64,000 bases of DNA from Ulva prolifera (lineage: Eukaryota; Chlorophyta; Ulvophyceae; Ulvales; Ulvaceae), in assembly GCA_023078555.1 (NCBI GenBank), contig CM041198.1:2840800-2904799 (forward strand). Direction: 5' to 3'. A program made the position numbers and the translations under genes. Of this stretch, positions 44,940-56,547 are shown piece by piece; position 1 is the first letter of the stretch; each line of letters opens with the position of its first letter. Below the pieces are notes generated by a model. That model saw nothing but the letters and a program-made list of their open reading frames with translations. It made no database searches and was not told the origin of the DNA.

Positions 44940-46468
44940 CGATAGCGGAAGCACTCACAGGTCCAGAAGCACCGTTCTGGCAAGCAGCAATTGATGCAGA
45001 GTATGATGCTCTGATTGCGATGGGAGCGTGGCACCTGACCGCGCTTCCACAGGGGAAGAAGGCCATTCCAAGCAAATGGGTCTTCAAGCGCAAGCTCAAT
45101 GCAGATGGAAGCATTGAGAGATATAAAGCCAGACTTGTGATCAAAGGGTTTTATCAGAAAGAGGGTATCGACTACAATGCAGTCTTTGCTCCAGTGGTGC
45201 GTGCAAGCACTGTGCGCTTATTCCTGTCAATAGTGGCCTGCTTTGACATGGAATGTCATTCAATTGACATCAAGAATGCTTTTATCCAAGGCACGGTTGC
45301 CGAGGAGATCTACATGCGACAGCCAGCTGGCTATGATGACAATTCAGGTCGTGTGTGCATTCTGAGCAAAAGCTTGTATGGTCTCAAGCAAGCTCCTCGC
45401 GTCTGGAACGAGACGCTGACAGCCTTCATCATATCACTCGGATTTGTGCAATGCAAGAGTGATGCAGCAGTGTTTATGCTGTGGACAGATGAGTTAGGCT
45501 TTGTCCTCCTGCTCTGCTATGTTGATGACATTCAGATCGCAGCATTGAAGCTCTACAGCGTTCAATTCATCAAGAAAGCACTGCTCTCAAAATTCCCAGG
45601 AAAGGACACCGGCGAATCGCAGTATTTTCTCCAGATGACCATCACCAGAAACAGACCAGCAAAAACAATCTACTTGAAGCAGCAACGGCATATTGAGAAG
45701 TTGATTGAGCAGCATCAACTGCAGGAAGCCTGGCCAATTTCAACTCCAATGATTGTGAACGTCTACAAAGATCCTGCAGGTTCAGATGTTACTGATGCAG
45801 CTGCAATTTCACAGTACAAGTCAATCGTCGGTGCTCTGCTACATATTGCCAACAATACCAGGCCCGACATCTCCTTCGCTGTGTCATATCTAGCCAGATC
45901 AACACAGCAGCCGACTTGCAGTAGCTTTGCTAGAATCAGGGATGTTTTGTTGTATCTCAAGGGAACCGCATCCTACAGCTTGCGTCTGGGTGGTCCTCAA
46001 TGTGTATTATATGGGTATTGTGACTCTGATTGGTCCGGTTGTCCCTTAACTCGTAGATCGACTACAGGGTTCATTGTCAAATGTGGCTTGGGCTCCATTT
46101 CATGGAAGTCAGCCAGACAGCCAACAGTTAGCAGATCATCATCAGAAGCTGAGTATGTTGCAGCAGGGGAAATAGCCAAAGAAGTTCAGTATTTTTGTGG
46201 GTTAGCTCCTCAGATGGGCTTGCCACCATCATGTGTCTCTGTAGGTTTAGACAATCGTGCAGCGAAGTATTTGATTGAAGATCCTCTCTCAGCTGCACGG
46301 ACGAAGCATATCGAGATTATTTATCATCATGTGAGGGAGAAGGTAGCACGTCAGCAGATGAAGTTCATCCCAGTTCCCACTGCTGACAATCCTGCCGATG
46401 TTTTGACCAAGCCACTGCCACAGCAGCTGTTTGAAAAGCACCGTCAGTCTCTTGGTGTTGTGCCCTAG
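44936..46468 (+). pseudogene. copia reverse transcriptase-RNase H ORF (-1 frame)
   Basis: About 510 codons in the -1 frame relative to the upstream ORF; the frames overlap around AGCCCTTGACG (44931-44941) with no obvious slippery heptamer, so a decay indel or sequencing error is more likely than programmed shifting. RT motifs: KWVFKRKLNADGSIERYKAR, LVIKGFYQKEGIDYNAVFAP, LYGLKQAPRVW and the catalytic LLCYVDDIQ. RNase H: YCDSDWSGCPLTRRSTTGF, SSSEAEYVAAGE and TKHIEIIYHHVRE. The body of this half is otherwise uninterrupted. It ends 12 bases before the 3' LTR. Confidence 0.92.
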
Positions 46469-46480
46469 ACTAAGGGGGCG

Positions 46481-46739
46481 TGTCGTGAGAAGTTGTTGTG
46501 TAGTCCAGTGCACTGTGTGCATGGCATGCATGTGCATGCATAGGTCTGATTAGGTCTGTGCAGAGGGTCATGGCAGTTGGGTATTTGATTGCATATAGGT
46601 AGACTGTAGCAGGTGAACACTATCGTGTTCACTGAGCTCCCGCTGTCATGACAGGTGTGATATCCATTACCATCGTGATATCCTGACTGGTCACTCCCCA
46701 CACTGTAATCGTGTTCACTGAGCTCCCGCTGTCATGACA
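46481..46739 (+). repeat. copia 3' LTR (259 bp)
   Basis: Starts TGTCGTGA directly after the purine tract AAGGGGGCG and ends TCATGACA, giving TGTC...GACA termini. The right boundary agrees with the empty-site comparison at 24804. Inside, ATCGTGTTCACTGAGCTCCC...GACA occurs twice (about 46622-46653 and 46708-46739), so the LTR carries an internal duplication of its own end. Confidence 0.85.
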
Positions 46740-46924
46740 ACTGTGCACCCTGTACATGTTGACAACCTGTACAACGTTGACATCCCGGGGACATGTGTTC
46801 CCCGGACAGCTTGGGAGTGAGATCTCCAGAGAGGCAGGTGAACCGGAGCAACTGCAGCTGTTGAAACCACCTCAGCCCTGGCAGAGCTACCAGCCACTCT
46901 GACCTTGACCTAGTACCACTGCAC

Positions 46925-47026
46925 CAGGGTTGGGTAATCTGGCCCGATCACATAGAACAATTCCAAATATTCAGATCCAATTTCGGGGTTTCAGCCCTGG
47001 AAATGCTGCAAAGTGACCCAACACTG
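46925..47026. mobile_element. hAT-like MITE, copy 3 (102 bp)
   Basis: Starts CAGGGTTGGGTAATC, ends GACCCAACACTG, flanked by CACTGCAC / CACAGCAC. It is paralogous to copy 2 and slightly shorter because of an internal deletion. Confidence 0.85.
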
Positions 47027-48210
47027 CACAGCACAACGGCACAGGCAGGCTTCACACAACTTTCCACATCATGATGTGTTACAAGGATAAGGGTGTAAAC
47101 AGCAGTCAAACATGATCCTAGCAAGATCCTCTGCAGCAGTCACATACCTTCACTGCTCTGATTGCTGCGGAGCTGCATGCTTATCCGGAGACTACGTAGT
47201 TGCTGCAACACGCCTCTGCGTTACGGCAGAGCTCCCGAGGCAGGAAGCATCGAGGCAGGTACCACCGCGAGCAAGAACCAGAGGAACCGCACACCCACGC
47301 AACCAGCCCCACGCCACAGCGGCACCTGCGCTGTTCTCTCATTGGAGCTTGCTATCCTTCAGGCTGCTTGAGCAGACTTGCTTGCAGCAGCTCAACTCAT
47401 CGATGCGCGCTGCCGTCACCAATCTTCGGTGGGAACATCGAAAGTCACCCACAACTAGAGCTCTGGCACTGGTTGGCGCCCAACCCACAGCAGACAAATA
47501 CTCAATTCACCATGGGAAGTGAACTTTAGCCATAGCCACGCCTGCTGCCAGTCAGTGATGGTGCAGGAACGGCTTGCAGCAGCATCAAACTTCCGCTGCT
47601 AAGATTTCGAGGAACGCTGGGGATTCGTTCTACAGTGGACAGGTCACAGATTGGCCATATTGGCATCTGGTGTTGCTTGAAGACTGGACACAGCCGTGGC
47701 CTGCATCGCCTGCACTCCACAGCACAGCTTAAACAATTTCCTCATGTCTGCACACTTTAGAGATTGCCCCATTTTATCATTTCAACATGTCTCCAGGCCC
47801 ATGCTACTCCTGACCACTCCAGTGCTCTAAAGTCACCACATCAAGATCTCAATCTCGACATGTACAGTGCATCTGCACTGAGCTGTATTCACTTGGGACT
47901 TTGACCACTCCTGTAACCAGGACCACATATGGCAAAGGGGTAAACCACCTTTGGATTTCCCCTGGGACGACTGTATGCCACCTGTACCATCTGTGCACAA
48001 ACCTCAGATTGTATGATAGCAGCAGTTGTGAAGGCTGGCCAGCGCAACCGGTCAACCAGATGCTGCACGCTAGCAGCTTGGAAAGTCAGGAAGCTGAGAT
48101 GCACGGAGAGAAACAGGCAGGTTTCGCTAGCCATCTGTTGAGCCATGGGTGTGTCTGTACAAATAGTGTTAAAAGGATCCAAAGCAAGGTGGGCAGCACA
48201 AGATCGTATA

Positions 48211-48254
48211 TTGTGGCAATCCAGTGATATGGCCGCTATACCACTGGATTGCCA
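48211..48254. mobile_element. 44-bp palindromic insertion at a TA site
   Basis: TTGTGGCAATCCAGTGATAT...CACTGGATTGCCACA is inserted between AGATCGTATA and TATGCTTATGC; the paralogous site near 29378-29390 reads AGATCGTATATGCTTATGC. The inner palindrome CCAGTGATATGRCCGCTATA recurs in intron 6 of genes D (about 30997-31023) and E (about 50217-50243). A TA target suggests a mariner-like miniature element, but it is extremely short. Confidence 0.78.
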
Positions 48255-49837
48255 CATATATGCTTATGCACGTGTGCTCGATTACATATTCATGTAGACT
48301 CCGAAACCAAGAGCCAGATTTGGTAGTGGCATTGCTGCAGCCTCAACCCGGAGGCACCATAAAACCACTGACACCAGCCCTCCCTGGACAGAAGCACGCC
48401 CAGAAAGAGGGCACGGTCGACATTCCCCGCCCGGCACCCCATCAGCGCCAACAACAAAATTGACCACCCCAACATTAACATTCACGACCACTCTACATAT
48501 AACAGCAGTGGCGCAGCGACAAGGGCTGGGCTGTACGAGCATCTTCCGTACCACACCATCGGTCCATGCCGATCGTATCTACCTGTAAGTACATGGGCGG
48601 GGGCGAGTTGTGTGTGCAACATATGCATGGGGGCAAACCACCGCCGTTGCAGACGCCCCGCCTACAGAGGCCTCACTACCACATTCTCTGCTACTCTACA
48701 CCAGTATTTGGCCTACGCTATGCTACTACTCCTCATTGCATCTTCACAAAAGATTCTTTTGCGATTCATGCTCAGATGACGCAGGAGCCTCTTGCTGCAC
48801 CTCCAGCCACATGTTCTGCGCGGTGCGCCAGGGCCGCGGCGGCAACCTCACGCAGAAGCGCCAACAAACCTCAGCCCAGGGACCGCCCTTGTCCTCGTGC
48901 CCCCAATCTCAAAGACCATGGCGGAGCAGCATCCGCTGCACCATCTGAACTGCGCCTCACAACGCCGCAACGAACTGTTAGTCGAGAAAGCTCTCATCTA
49001 GATGAAGCAAAGCAGAGCTGGCTCAAATGGCCGGCCTCGACGCACAACTTGATCCTGTGAAAGGTGCGCCGCAGCACACGCCGGGTGCTGCGTGCAGGGG
49101 GGAATGGGCCGAACTCGGCAAAACTCCAAGCCTAGTATCTCCTCCCAGCCAGATATCTCCCGCAAAGGGATATCCCAGATAAAATCACAGAAAGCGGCCC
49201 TAGTAGCTTTAAACGGCACCAACTCGCTTCCAAACGGAACCTCTGGACGGCCACAGCTGCAGGCCACAGCGCCCCCCCCGTGCTGCGCTGTGCTGTACAC
49301 TGCCTGGCGGCTCCAAGCTGAGTCAGCGCGGCGGGTCTTGTGGCGCACTGGTGGCCACGGGTGGACCGCCTGCCGAGCGGCACCGCGTGCCTCACAGCAG
49401 ACACACCCTCAGAGCGTTTCAACGTGACACAGCCGCCCTACGCGCATATGCATGCTGCAAATTGGACAGCGCGCGCTGTGCCGGCGGAGCGCATCATACA
49501 TGATAAGCATGCATGGCACCACAGCACCTGGCTGTCTCCAGCCGTCTGCGATCTGCACACGGGAATCGCTTCACATCAGCGGGGCTCGTTCGTGGCTACG
49601 CGTGCAGGCGCCGGCACCATGCATGCAAGCAATATCCGGTGTTGCCCTTTGAGCCACTGCGGTCGGGCGGACGTCCGGAGAGCTGCTGCGACATGCTGCC
49701 CTGCTCTGTATCGATCTCTCCAGCTCTGCTGTGCACAGAAGCGTGCACGCGCATCATGCATGCACGGCATGCATAGCCATGCATGATGATCAACGACCAC
49801 GCGACGTTGCAGAGAGATGCCCTTCGGCCGGTGGTCA

Positions 49838-52800
49838 TCATCGGGGGTACGCCGATAGGGTGCCGCTGCCGCGCTGTGCTGTGCTGCGCTGCGTCCGGTC
49901 AAGCGCCACCGAGATCAGCCCCGAGATCTTGTCTTCATCGAGCACGATGTCCGTGTTGCGCGCCTGCTTCCAGTTCGTCCACGTGCGCCGTCGGCTCACC
50001 TCGGCCGGCGTCGCGACGCGGTAGCGCAGCATGTTCACGTACCCGATGTACCCCCAGCACCAGTCGATCTCGAGGAAGGGGCGGGCGATGCGGTACGGGG
50101 TGACCTTGTCTACTGAATCGTAGCCCTTCTGCCTGCCGTTGTTCGTGTCTGCTGGCTCCAGCTCGAACTCGTACCTGCATGCGGCGCGGCTGCGTCAGCA
50201 TCGATGCCGACACATTCCAGTGATATGACCGCTATATCACTGGATCTGGTAGCTAGCGTATCGCATTGCCACACATGCGGTAATACCAGTTCAAAGGCAC
50301 GAGCAGGTTACCGCAGATATCGTCTTTTGCGATGCTGGCCCGGCCAGGCAACTTCTTCGCCGGGTCGTGTGTGGTTTGCAAGTGTACTGCCCAGAACTGC
50401 TCTGGCGGTGGTGTACCATACGCTTTGAGCTGATGCTGGCTGGCGTTCGGCGGCATTTGCATGCATGACTCGAAAGAGCCGCGATGCCCGCTTGTTGCAA
50501 ATGGCTTGGGATCAACCACTCCCGAAAATGTTGTATCGCACAAGTCTACCCAAGTAGATGCACGGCAAACACTCAAAGCGGGGGGGGTCGCACTCGGGGG
50601 GCCCGACGAGGATGGTGGTGGCGCCGTTGGGCAGGTAGATGAGGCGGAAGCTGCGGCTGCCGATGTTGGACACGAGCACCGTCGCCTTCGCCAACAGTTG
50701 CAGCTGCTCCTCGAGCGGGTGCTGCGATATCTCCACATGCTCCATGCGCACACCTGCATGCATGGGCGCCTCACTGTCGCACGCCCGCATGCTGTGCGCA
50801 GCTGGAGCGAAGATGCATCGAGACGGAGCCACATGTACACCCGCAGCATGGGGGCGCATCGGGTGTGAGCGCACCAGGCACACACCCCCAGATGCAGGAC
50901 TGTTTGGGCACGTCCGCCGGCTGGTCGACCATCTGGATGTCTCTATCACAACACAGCACACAGCCAGACAGCAGAGCATAGCACATGCGGTGCTGTCACA
51001 GAATAGACACGTAGCATGCATCGCACAGCACAGCGCACAGCATGCACTGCACGCAGCCCACAGCCACTGGAAAGCTTCGCCGGTGTGAAGCGCCGCGGCG
51101 GTTGACGCATGCTAGCGCTCTGGCATGGGGAGCGGTGATGCTGTACATGTGGCAACACAGCATGGACCTGTGCAGCAACACCATCTTGTTCGTACATACA
51201 CGGCGGTGCCGGTGCCGCTGTTTGTGTGTACGTACGAACAAGCTGGTGTTGCTTTTGCGAGTTTCAGGGCTAATGTCAGGTGCACCGGCTGCGGCCCTGG
51301 GCAGCCCCTCCTGGTGCGTGTACGCATGCATGCAGAGAGGCGCATTTGTGCCGCTACACAGTGACTTCATCAACACACGGCAGCAGCTGCTCTGAACATG
51401 CAGCCGGCATGGCACGGATCGCCTCGGGGCTTGCCTGGGAACGTCTTCTTGAGCTTCGGGAGCAGCTCCACGGCATTCGCCAGGTGGCGCCGCTCGTCTG
51501 GCTGGCCATCGATGAATAGCACAAACGGCTCCAAGTCGTGGACTGACGCAACCTGCACCAAGCACACGTGCTTTTGGAAATTGAGGTTTAGGATGCAGTG
51601 CATGCACCGCATGTATGCTGCCCTGCAGGTCAAGCGAAGCTGTGGAGTCGTTCTGAGCGGATCGCATGCGCAGGTGACGTTTACAAAGTAAAGCATTGAA
51701 AGTACTCGAGTCCTCCTTTGGCTCGTAGACTGGGACTCAAATTGGCCACATGGCAATCCGGCAAAAAGTGATCAACACAATATCGGTTCTGGCGTCCAGG
51801 TTCGGCTGCATTGCGCCTCCTCAGGACGGGCAGCGGCCTGACGACCTGTAGCCATGCTACACCAAGCGGGCGTGCCACCGCAGCACATCACTGACATTTT
51901 GTGTTTCCCTGGAAACCCTGTTCAGAGTTGTTTCCGGGCCCTGTTCAGAGCCATGCAATTCAACTGTGCATGTGTCGACGTTTCATGTCAGAGACCAAAC
52001 GCTGTAACTCTGAGGCAGGGTCGTTCCGCCAGGTGGCAGCGGGTACAATAGTATATATCGCGCACTGTACTGTAGCGTATACCATATACCATGTACATAG
52101 TACGTGACAGATCGCACCTCGAGGCCATAGTTGCGGTAAGCCACCTTCCGCATCGCGGTGAAGGGGAAGGGGTCACACATGTGCGCCCACGCTGCCATCT
52201 TCAACATCGTGACCTCCATCGCGAGCGACCCCACCTGCGACGAGATGTCCGCCGGGCCCTGCCCCGCGATGAGCTCGGCAAACTGCACATACTTGACACC
52301 TGCACACACACTTCGCTGTACTTTGTAGAGGTCTCGCATGGACAGTACCAGCTGCCCATGTGTATTTGTCCCGCAATTTTGCATGGGCGCGTGAGCACCG
52401 GCTACCTGAAACACGAAATCACCCTCCCCAGGTCCTCACGATCAGGTACTCCTCGGGCGACCAGTTTATGGCGGCTCTTGTCGCATACGGCGCATATGCG
52501 TGTTCTGGTGGCAGGTATGAACAGGCACGCATCACATGTCAGCAGCCATGAGCATGCGAGTTGAAGTTGCATCGCGCCTCCCCCCTGGCCCCACCCATCC
52601 CCTCCATGATAAAATGATCAAAGTTGAGGTATGTACAGGGAACTCAGTCAAGTTTGTGATACACCAGCGATGTAAACGCTACACCACTGGTCCCCATCGC
52701 ATCACGACGCAAGGGGGGTCTGGTGGTACAGCGGTCTTATAATTGATAATTATCAATGCTGCTGCCGGCGGTTGTTCACAGAAATCCAGGTGACGCACCA

Positions 52801-55215
52801 GGAGAGTCTTTGTCAGCACTCTTGAGGGCCTGCTCGAGCACCTGCTCCCATGTGACTGAGGGCCGGCCGTTGAGCAGCCCCCGGTAGTGCTCCGCCGTCG
52901 GCGACTCCTCGTCCGCCTTTGCCCACTCATCGTTTGCATGCCACCGTACCTGCACGTGCGTTGGACTGGCGAGCCGCGCTCTCAGGCCGAGGTGATGCGT
53001 TTACTTTGGTTGTTGTTGTTGCAAAAGTCGATTGCAGTTGTTGCAAAAGTCGATTGCACATATTTGGGCCCAGGCTGGCTGACCACCTGGTCGCCGCCCT
53101 TTCACCCCCAAGCCATACGTGACACAATTATCCACACCTGATGCTTTTGGTTGTGTGGAGCAATCAGTATGTGGGAGTGGGTGCAGGGAGCGCACCCCCA
53201 TGCATGCATGGCGGAGGGCTCGGGAGGCTGCACCGGAGTGGCTAGAGGGGTGTGAACTTCATACAATATTGTCCTGCGGACGGCAGCAGTGCTGCTGTGG
53301 ATGTGATTGTGCCGCAGACTGCACTCTTACGCAGTGCTTGCGCGCCGTGCTGCTTGTCTCTCCGACTCTGTCCGTGTGCATGCCCACACATCGGCATATG
53401 TGGTCCCGTTCACTTGGAGTTGCCAATGTCCAATAGGATACGGCTCAGTAAATTCAGATTTACTTTGCTTTACACAAGCAGTGCTTACGTGAATCACCGC
53501 GACATATGACATACTGCAGTTCTTTGCTCCCGTAAACGTTGTACAGGCCGTGATCAGCTGGCATGGGCCCAAAACCTCTGGAAGATCCTGGATCCTGGCC
53601 CAGCGCGTGGGCGCTGGGTGTGATCCGGTGTGGGCCAACAAAGCAGCACGGCCATGCTGCACAGGCGCAGCTGCTCAGGGTGAATCGGCCGACACCTCTT
53701 TTGAGAAGAATTCTTTTTAAAAAAAGAAGAAAAAGAAGAAAAATATTCTGAAAAAAATCAATGATGCATTGTGCACATGCATGTGGAGGGAGATCGAAGG
53801 CGCACCCAGTCAAAGTCGACGGGGTCGCGGCCGAAGCGCAGCGGCAGGTCAACCAGGAACTGCAGGTTGTCGCGGATGAGGTGGCCGATGCTTTTGGTGT
53901 TGAAGGGCGTCCGCAAGGTGAGCGGCTGTGTGTACACAACCACGTCCTCCGCCGCCGGCAGCGGCTCGCCAGGCCGCCAGTCCATGTGGAACTGATTCTC
54001 GGCCTCGCTCTCACCCTTCCGCCAATTGGAAATGCCCCCAACTTCCGGATCGACCCTGCCTCAGAGTTGCAGCGTTTGGTATCTGCCATGAAACGTCGAC
54101 ACATGTACAGTTGAATTCGGGCTGCTGAGGCACCTAGGAATTACACGAGCAATAAGGACAGAGAAGTAGAGACAGGATCGCCGATTGCATGCTAATGGCC
54201 GATACAGACGTGACCGTATGATAGCCTCGGAGAATTTTTGTACAACACTGGTAGTACTCGTCTAAAGACCACCGCAGCCCCGAGATGCAGCGGGGTCTAG
54301 GGCGCAGACCCGAGGTGCTTGGGGGTTCGGGCGCCTCGAGGTGGCTAGGTACAATACGGACGTGCCTCGTGCTTGTGGCCGATCTCACGTTTGTGGTCGA
54401 CATGTGCAGCGTATGCAATGGCAAACTTGCAGATCACATGCATGCATACCCGTCACAGGACTGTCAGTGCATATGCATTCCCGATGATGTTCCTGCCTGG
54501 CGCTACCACAGCATCATGATGCTCGCTGCCACGAATCATTGTGCTGATCCTGGGATTGACGAAATACTTGCTGACCAGAATGAAATCTCACTTCAATGTG
54601 GAGCTCTGTGGTGTGGCCGTGTGAGCGTGGCTGTTGCTTCTTTCCTTTTGCTGTGTACACAATCCTGTCTATTCCAGTTCACGCCTCTATCATCGTTACT
54701 TCAAAGCGGAACATAAATGGCCGGAACGTGGATGGCCGGGATGCACACATCGATGCAGCGGTGGACGTCCACGGTGCGTACGGACAGCACGTCCGCGTCC
54801 ACGCGTGCGCACAGTACGTCCGTACGGACAGCACGAAGCCTTCAGTACAGCATCTTTAAGAGTTGTCTTGCTCACGGGGCAAAGCGCACCGCGTCATGCG
54901 CAACCACGGGTCTTCTGGCTTGTAGTCGTCTCCAAAGATATCCGGCGTTGCCCCGTCGATCCCGTAATGGACGAACCGCGAGCTGCTCAGGTCATAGTAC
55001 ACGTTCTCGAAATGACACGCCCGAGTCAGTGTCTGTGTGCCTAGGCACTGCATCACTGTTCGCTGAGATCCTGCTTCTGGTTGCGGTTTATCTTCCTGTA
55101 GATCGCTCGGTGCTGCATCATCTTGAACGCTTACTCTGAGGCTGCGTCCTGACGCCACTGACGCTGCGTGGCTACCGCTCAATAGCCACAACAGCAGTGG
55201 CGTAAAAGCGAACAT
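49838..55215 (-). CDS. Gene E: putative GT61-like glycosyltransferase, complete, 7 exons
   Basis: Exons in transcript order: 55215-54890, 54055-53806, 52949-52799, 52299-52118, 51552-51435, 50753-50594, 50174-49838; 1,524 nt, 507 aa plus stop. The start MFAFTPLLLWLLSGSHAAS matches the position in genes C and D; an upstream in-frame ATG at 55347 would add 44 residues and a longer hydrophobic anchor, and cannot be excluded. Family blocks: CLGTQTLTRACHFENVYYDL, GHLIRDNLQFLVDLPLRFGR, AHMCDPFPFTAMRKVAYRN, FVLFIDGQPDERRHLANA, VLVSNIGSRSFRLIYLPNGA. Exon 2 begins six codons earlier than in B-D: the usual acceptor is lost and the upstream CAG at 54056 keeps phase 2, adding VDPEVG. Exons 4-7 are close to gene D; exons 1-3 are more diverged. 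Intron 5 has a GC donor. Intron 1 is only 0.8 kb. Confidence 0.8.
51955..52027. repeat. Inverted copy of gene E's exon-2 acceptor region
   Basis: About 65 bases (ATTCAACTGTGCATGTGTCG ... CTCTGAGGCAGGGTCG) closely match the reverse complement of 54053-54117, the end of intron 1 with the new exon 2 acceptor. This copy lies in intron 4 in the opposite orientation. Gene D intron 4 lacks it at the matching place (about 32730). Confidence 0.85.
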
Positions 55216-56547
55216 GGCAATTATAGCAAACTTTCTGATGTACTGAGGCACTCGAGGCTCTGGCTGGTGTGGCTTCGGCTCAGGCGTGTGGACAGAGGAG
55301 TTTCGGACACAGGCACAGGCGGAGCTACAAGCCCTGCTGCAGGACATCGATGTAGACGCGAATGCGATGTGTCAACGCAGCTGTGCAGGTGTCTCTGGCT
55401 ATTATGCTGTCTCCCAGCCGCAGGGACGGTCATCCGTGCTATGCGCGCGGCTGCAGAATTGCAACGTCCGCGGCAAGGCGACACCATGCTGCAGGCAAGC
55501 GCGTCATGATTAATAGGACTGACGTCCTGAGCAGCTCCGCTGTGGCGCCGTGCAGAGGAAACTTGAGCCGCTTGCACGCAACTACGTCGATGTCTGCGCA
55601 GCAGGGGCCAACGTTGCAGCTGTGAAGCACGCAGTGCAGCCGCGCTGCATGCGGATTATGCACCAGATACGTATTCCTAGCGTATGCTCAACACCGGGGG
55701 GGGGACATAGTCAGCGCGGCGGACCGCGGCGGACCGTGCATATCGGCATGCACACAACCCACTCGCCACGACCACACAGTGTATGCTGTTCTGCGGCAGG
55801 TGCCGGCTGCGAGGTGGCTTGATTGTGCACTGCTCTGTGCGATTGCTGCGCTATCACTGCCTCGCTCCGACTTTGTCTTTGTAACGCCGCGTATCTCGAG
55901 ATACGATGTTGTGTCAGCGCTGCTTTCGCACAATATCCGCGTCTTTGTGGTTGTTCCGCTGCGATGGCTGTGGCGTTTGGAAACTTTCATATCAGAATGC
56001 AGCAGCCGTGACATATGCAGCTTGGATTCATGAGTGCTAAGTGGATCGCAATCTGGAACCACTAATCGGCGATTGTCCCTCGACTTCATACGTACGTATA
56101 CAGGTTAACTTATTCGCGCTGGGCGGAGCCTCTGGCTTTTCCATGGCCTTGATGATATTGTGAGAGTTATTATGAGCTTCATGAACCCAGAGGCAGTGCA
56201 GCTTGTAAGCAGTGACTGGAATGTACAGAAATTGACCAGCCAAGGAATTCTGTTTGCCTGTGACAGTGATTGTAAACACAGTGAAGGACACCCAAGGCAT
56301 TTGCAGCCAAAGCGTTGGTTCAATGGCAGACCATTTCACAGGGAAAATTATGCCTGGGGAGTTGGACAACGAATGCTTCGGCTACTCACGAACATGGGGT
56401 ACTTGCACATGACCACTGCATGTCTACTGTTAAGGTCATTGGGTGTCACCTGATTTCCACGGAAACAAGTTAATGATGCCACTCATGCTGGAGCATATCT
56501 AAGAAGAATCTGAGTGTCTGATGATCTTCTAGAATACAGCGCATACT

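Larger units (their letters stand above)
42539..46739 (+). mobile_element. Ty1/copia-type LTR retrotransposon, 5'-truncated
   Basis: Left boundary by comparison: 42521-42538 (CATTGCCAATTGACAC) matches 24720-24735, then the two loci diverge until AACTGTGCACCCTG at 46740, which matches 24804. The segment between is an insertion carrying gag, protease, integrase, reverse transcriptase, RNase H, a purine tract (46472-46479) and one 3' LTR. The 5' LTR, leader and first part of gag are missing. Copia order (integrase before RT) is clear. No target duplication can be seen because the left end is lost. Confidence 0.93.
17505..49837. repeat. Two tandem segmental-duplication units (gene C unit, gene D unit)
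   Basis: Unit 1 (17505-30621) and unit 2 (30622-49837) each consist of a glycosyltransferase gene plus its upstream spacer. Colinear matches: 19200-24000 with 32888-38330; 24070-25220 with 41940-42538 and 46740-47130; 27050-27248 and 28799-30621 with 47330-49837. The match continues across gene D (30622-33100) and gene E (49838-52300). The size difference is explained by the copia element and about 3.2 kb at 38.3-41.6 kb in unit 2, against the long-TIR transposon in unit 1. Confidence 0.8.
37439..49837. other. Spacer between gene E 3' end and gene D start
   Basis: 12.4 kb. It starts with a 0.75-kb region parallel to gene C's upstream region (promoter expected). About 38340-41580 is absent from the gene C unit and carries family B copies, repeated CCACCCTCCACCACCAC motifs in both orientations and unassigned ORFs. 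About 41940-42538 and 46740-47130 parallel 24070-25220 and flank the copia insertion. About 47330-49837 parallels the region downstream of gene D. No supported host gene. Confidence 0.6.

Noticed and set aside
44926-44945. Programmed -1 frameshift in the copia element
   Set aside because: No heptameric slippery sequence of the X-XXY-YYZ type at the junction, and copia elements usually use one frame; a decay indel or sequencing error is simpler.
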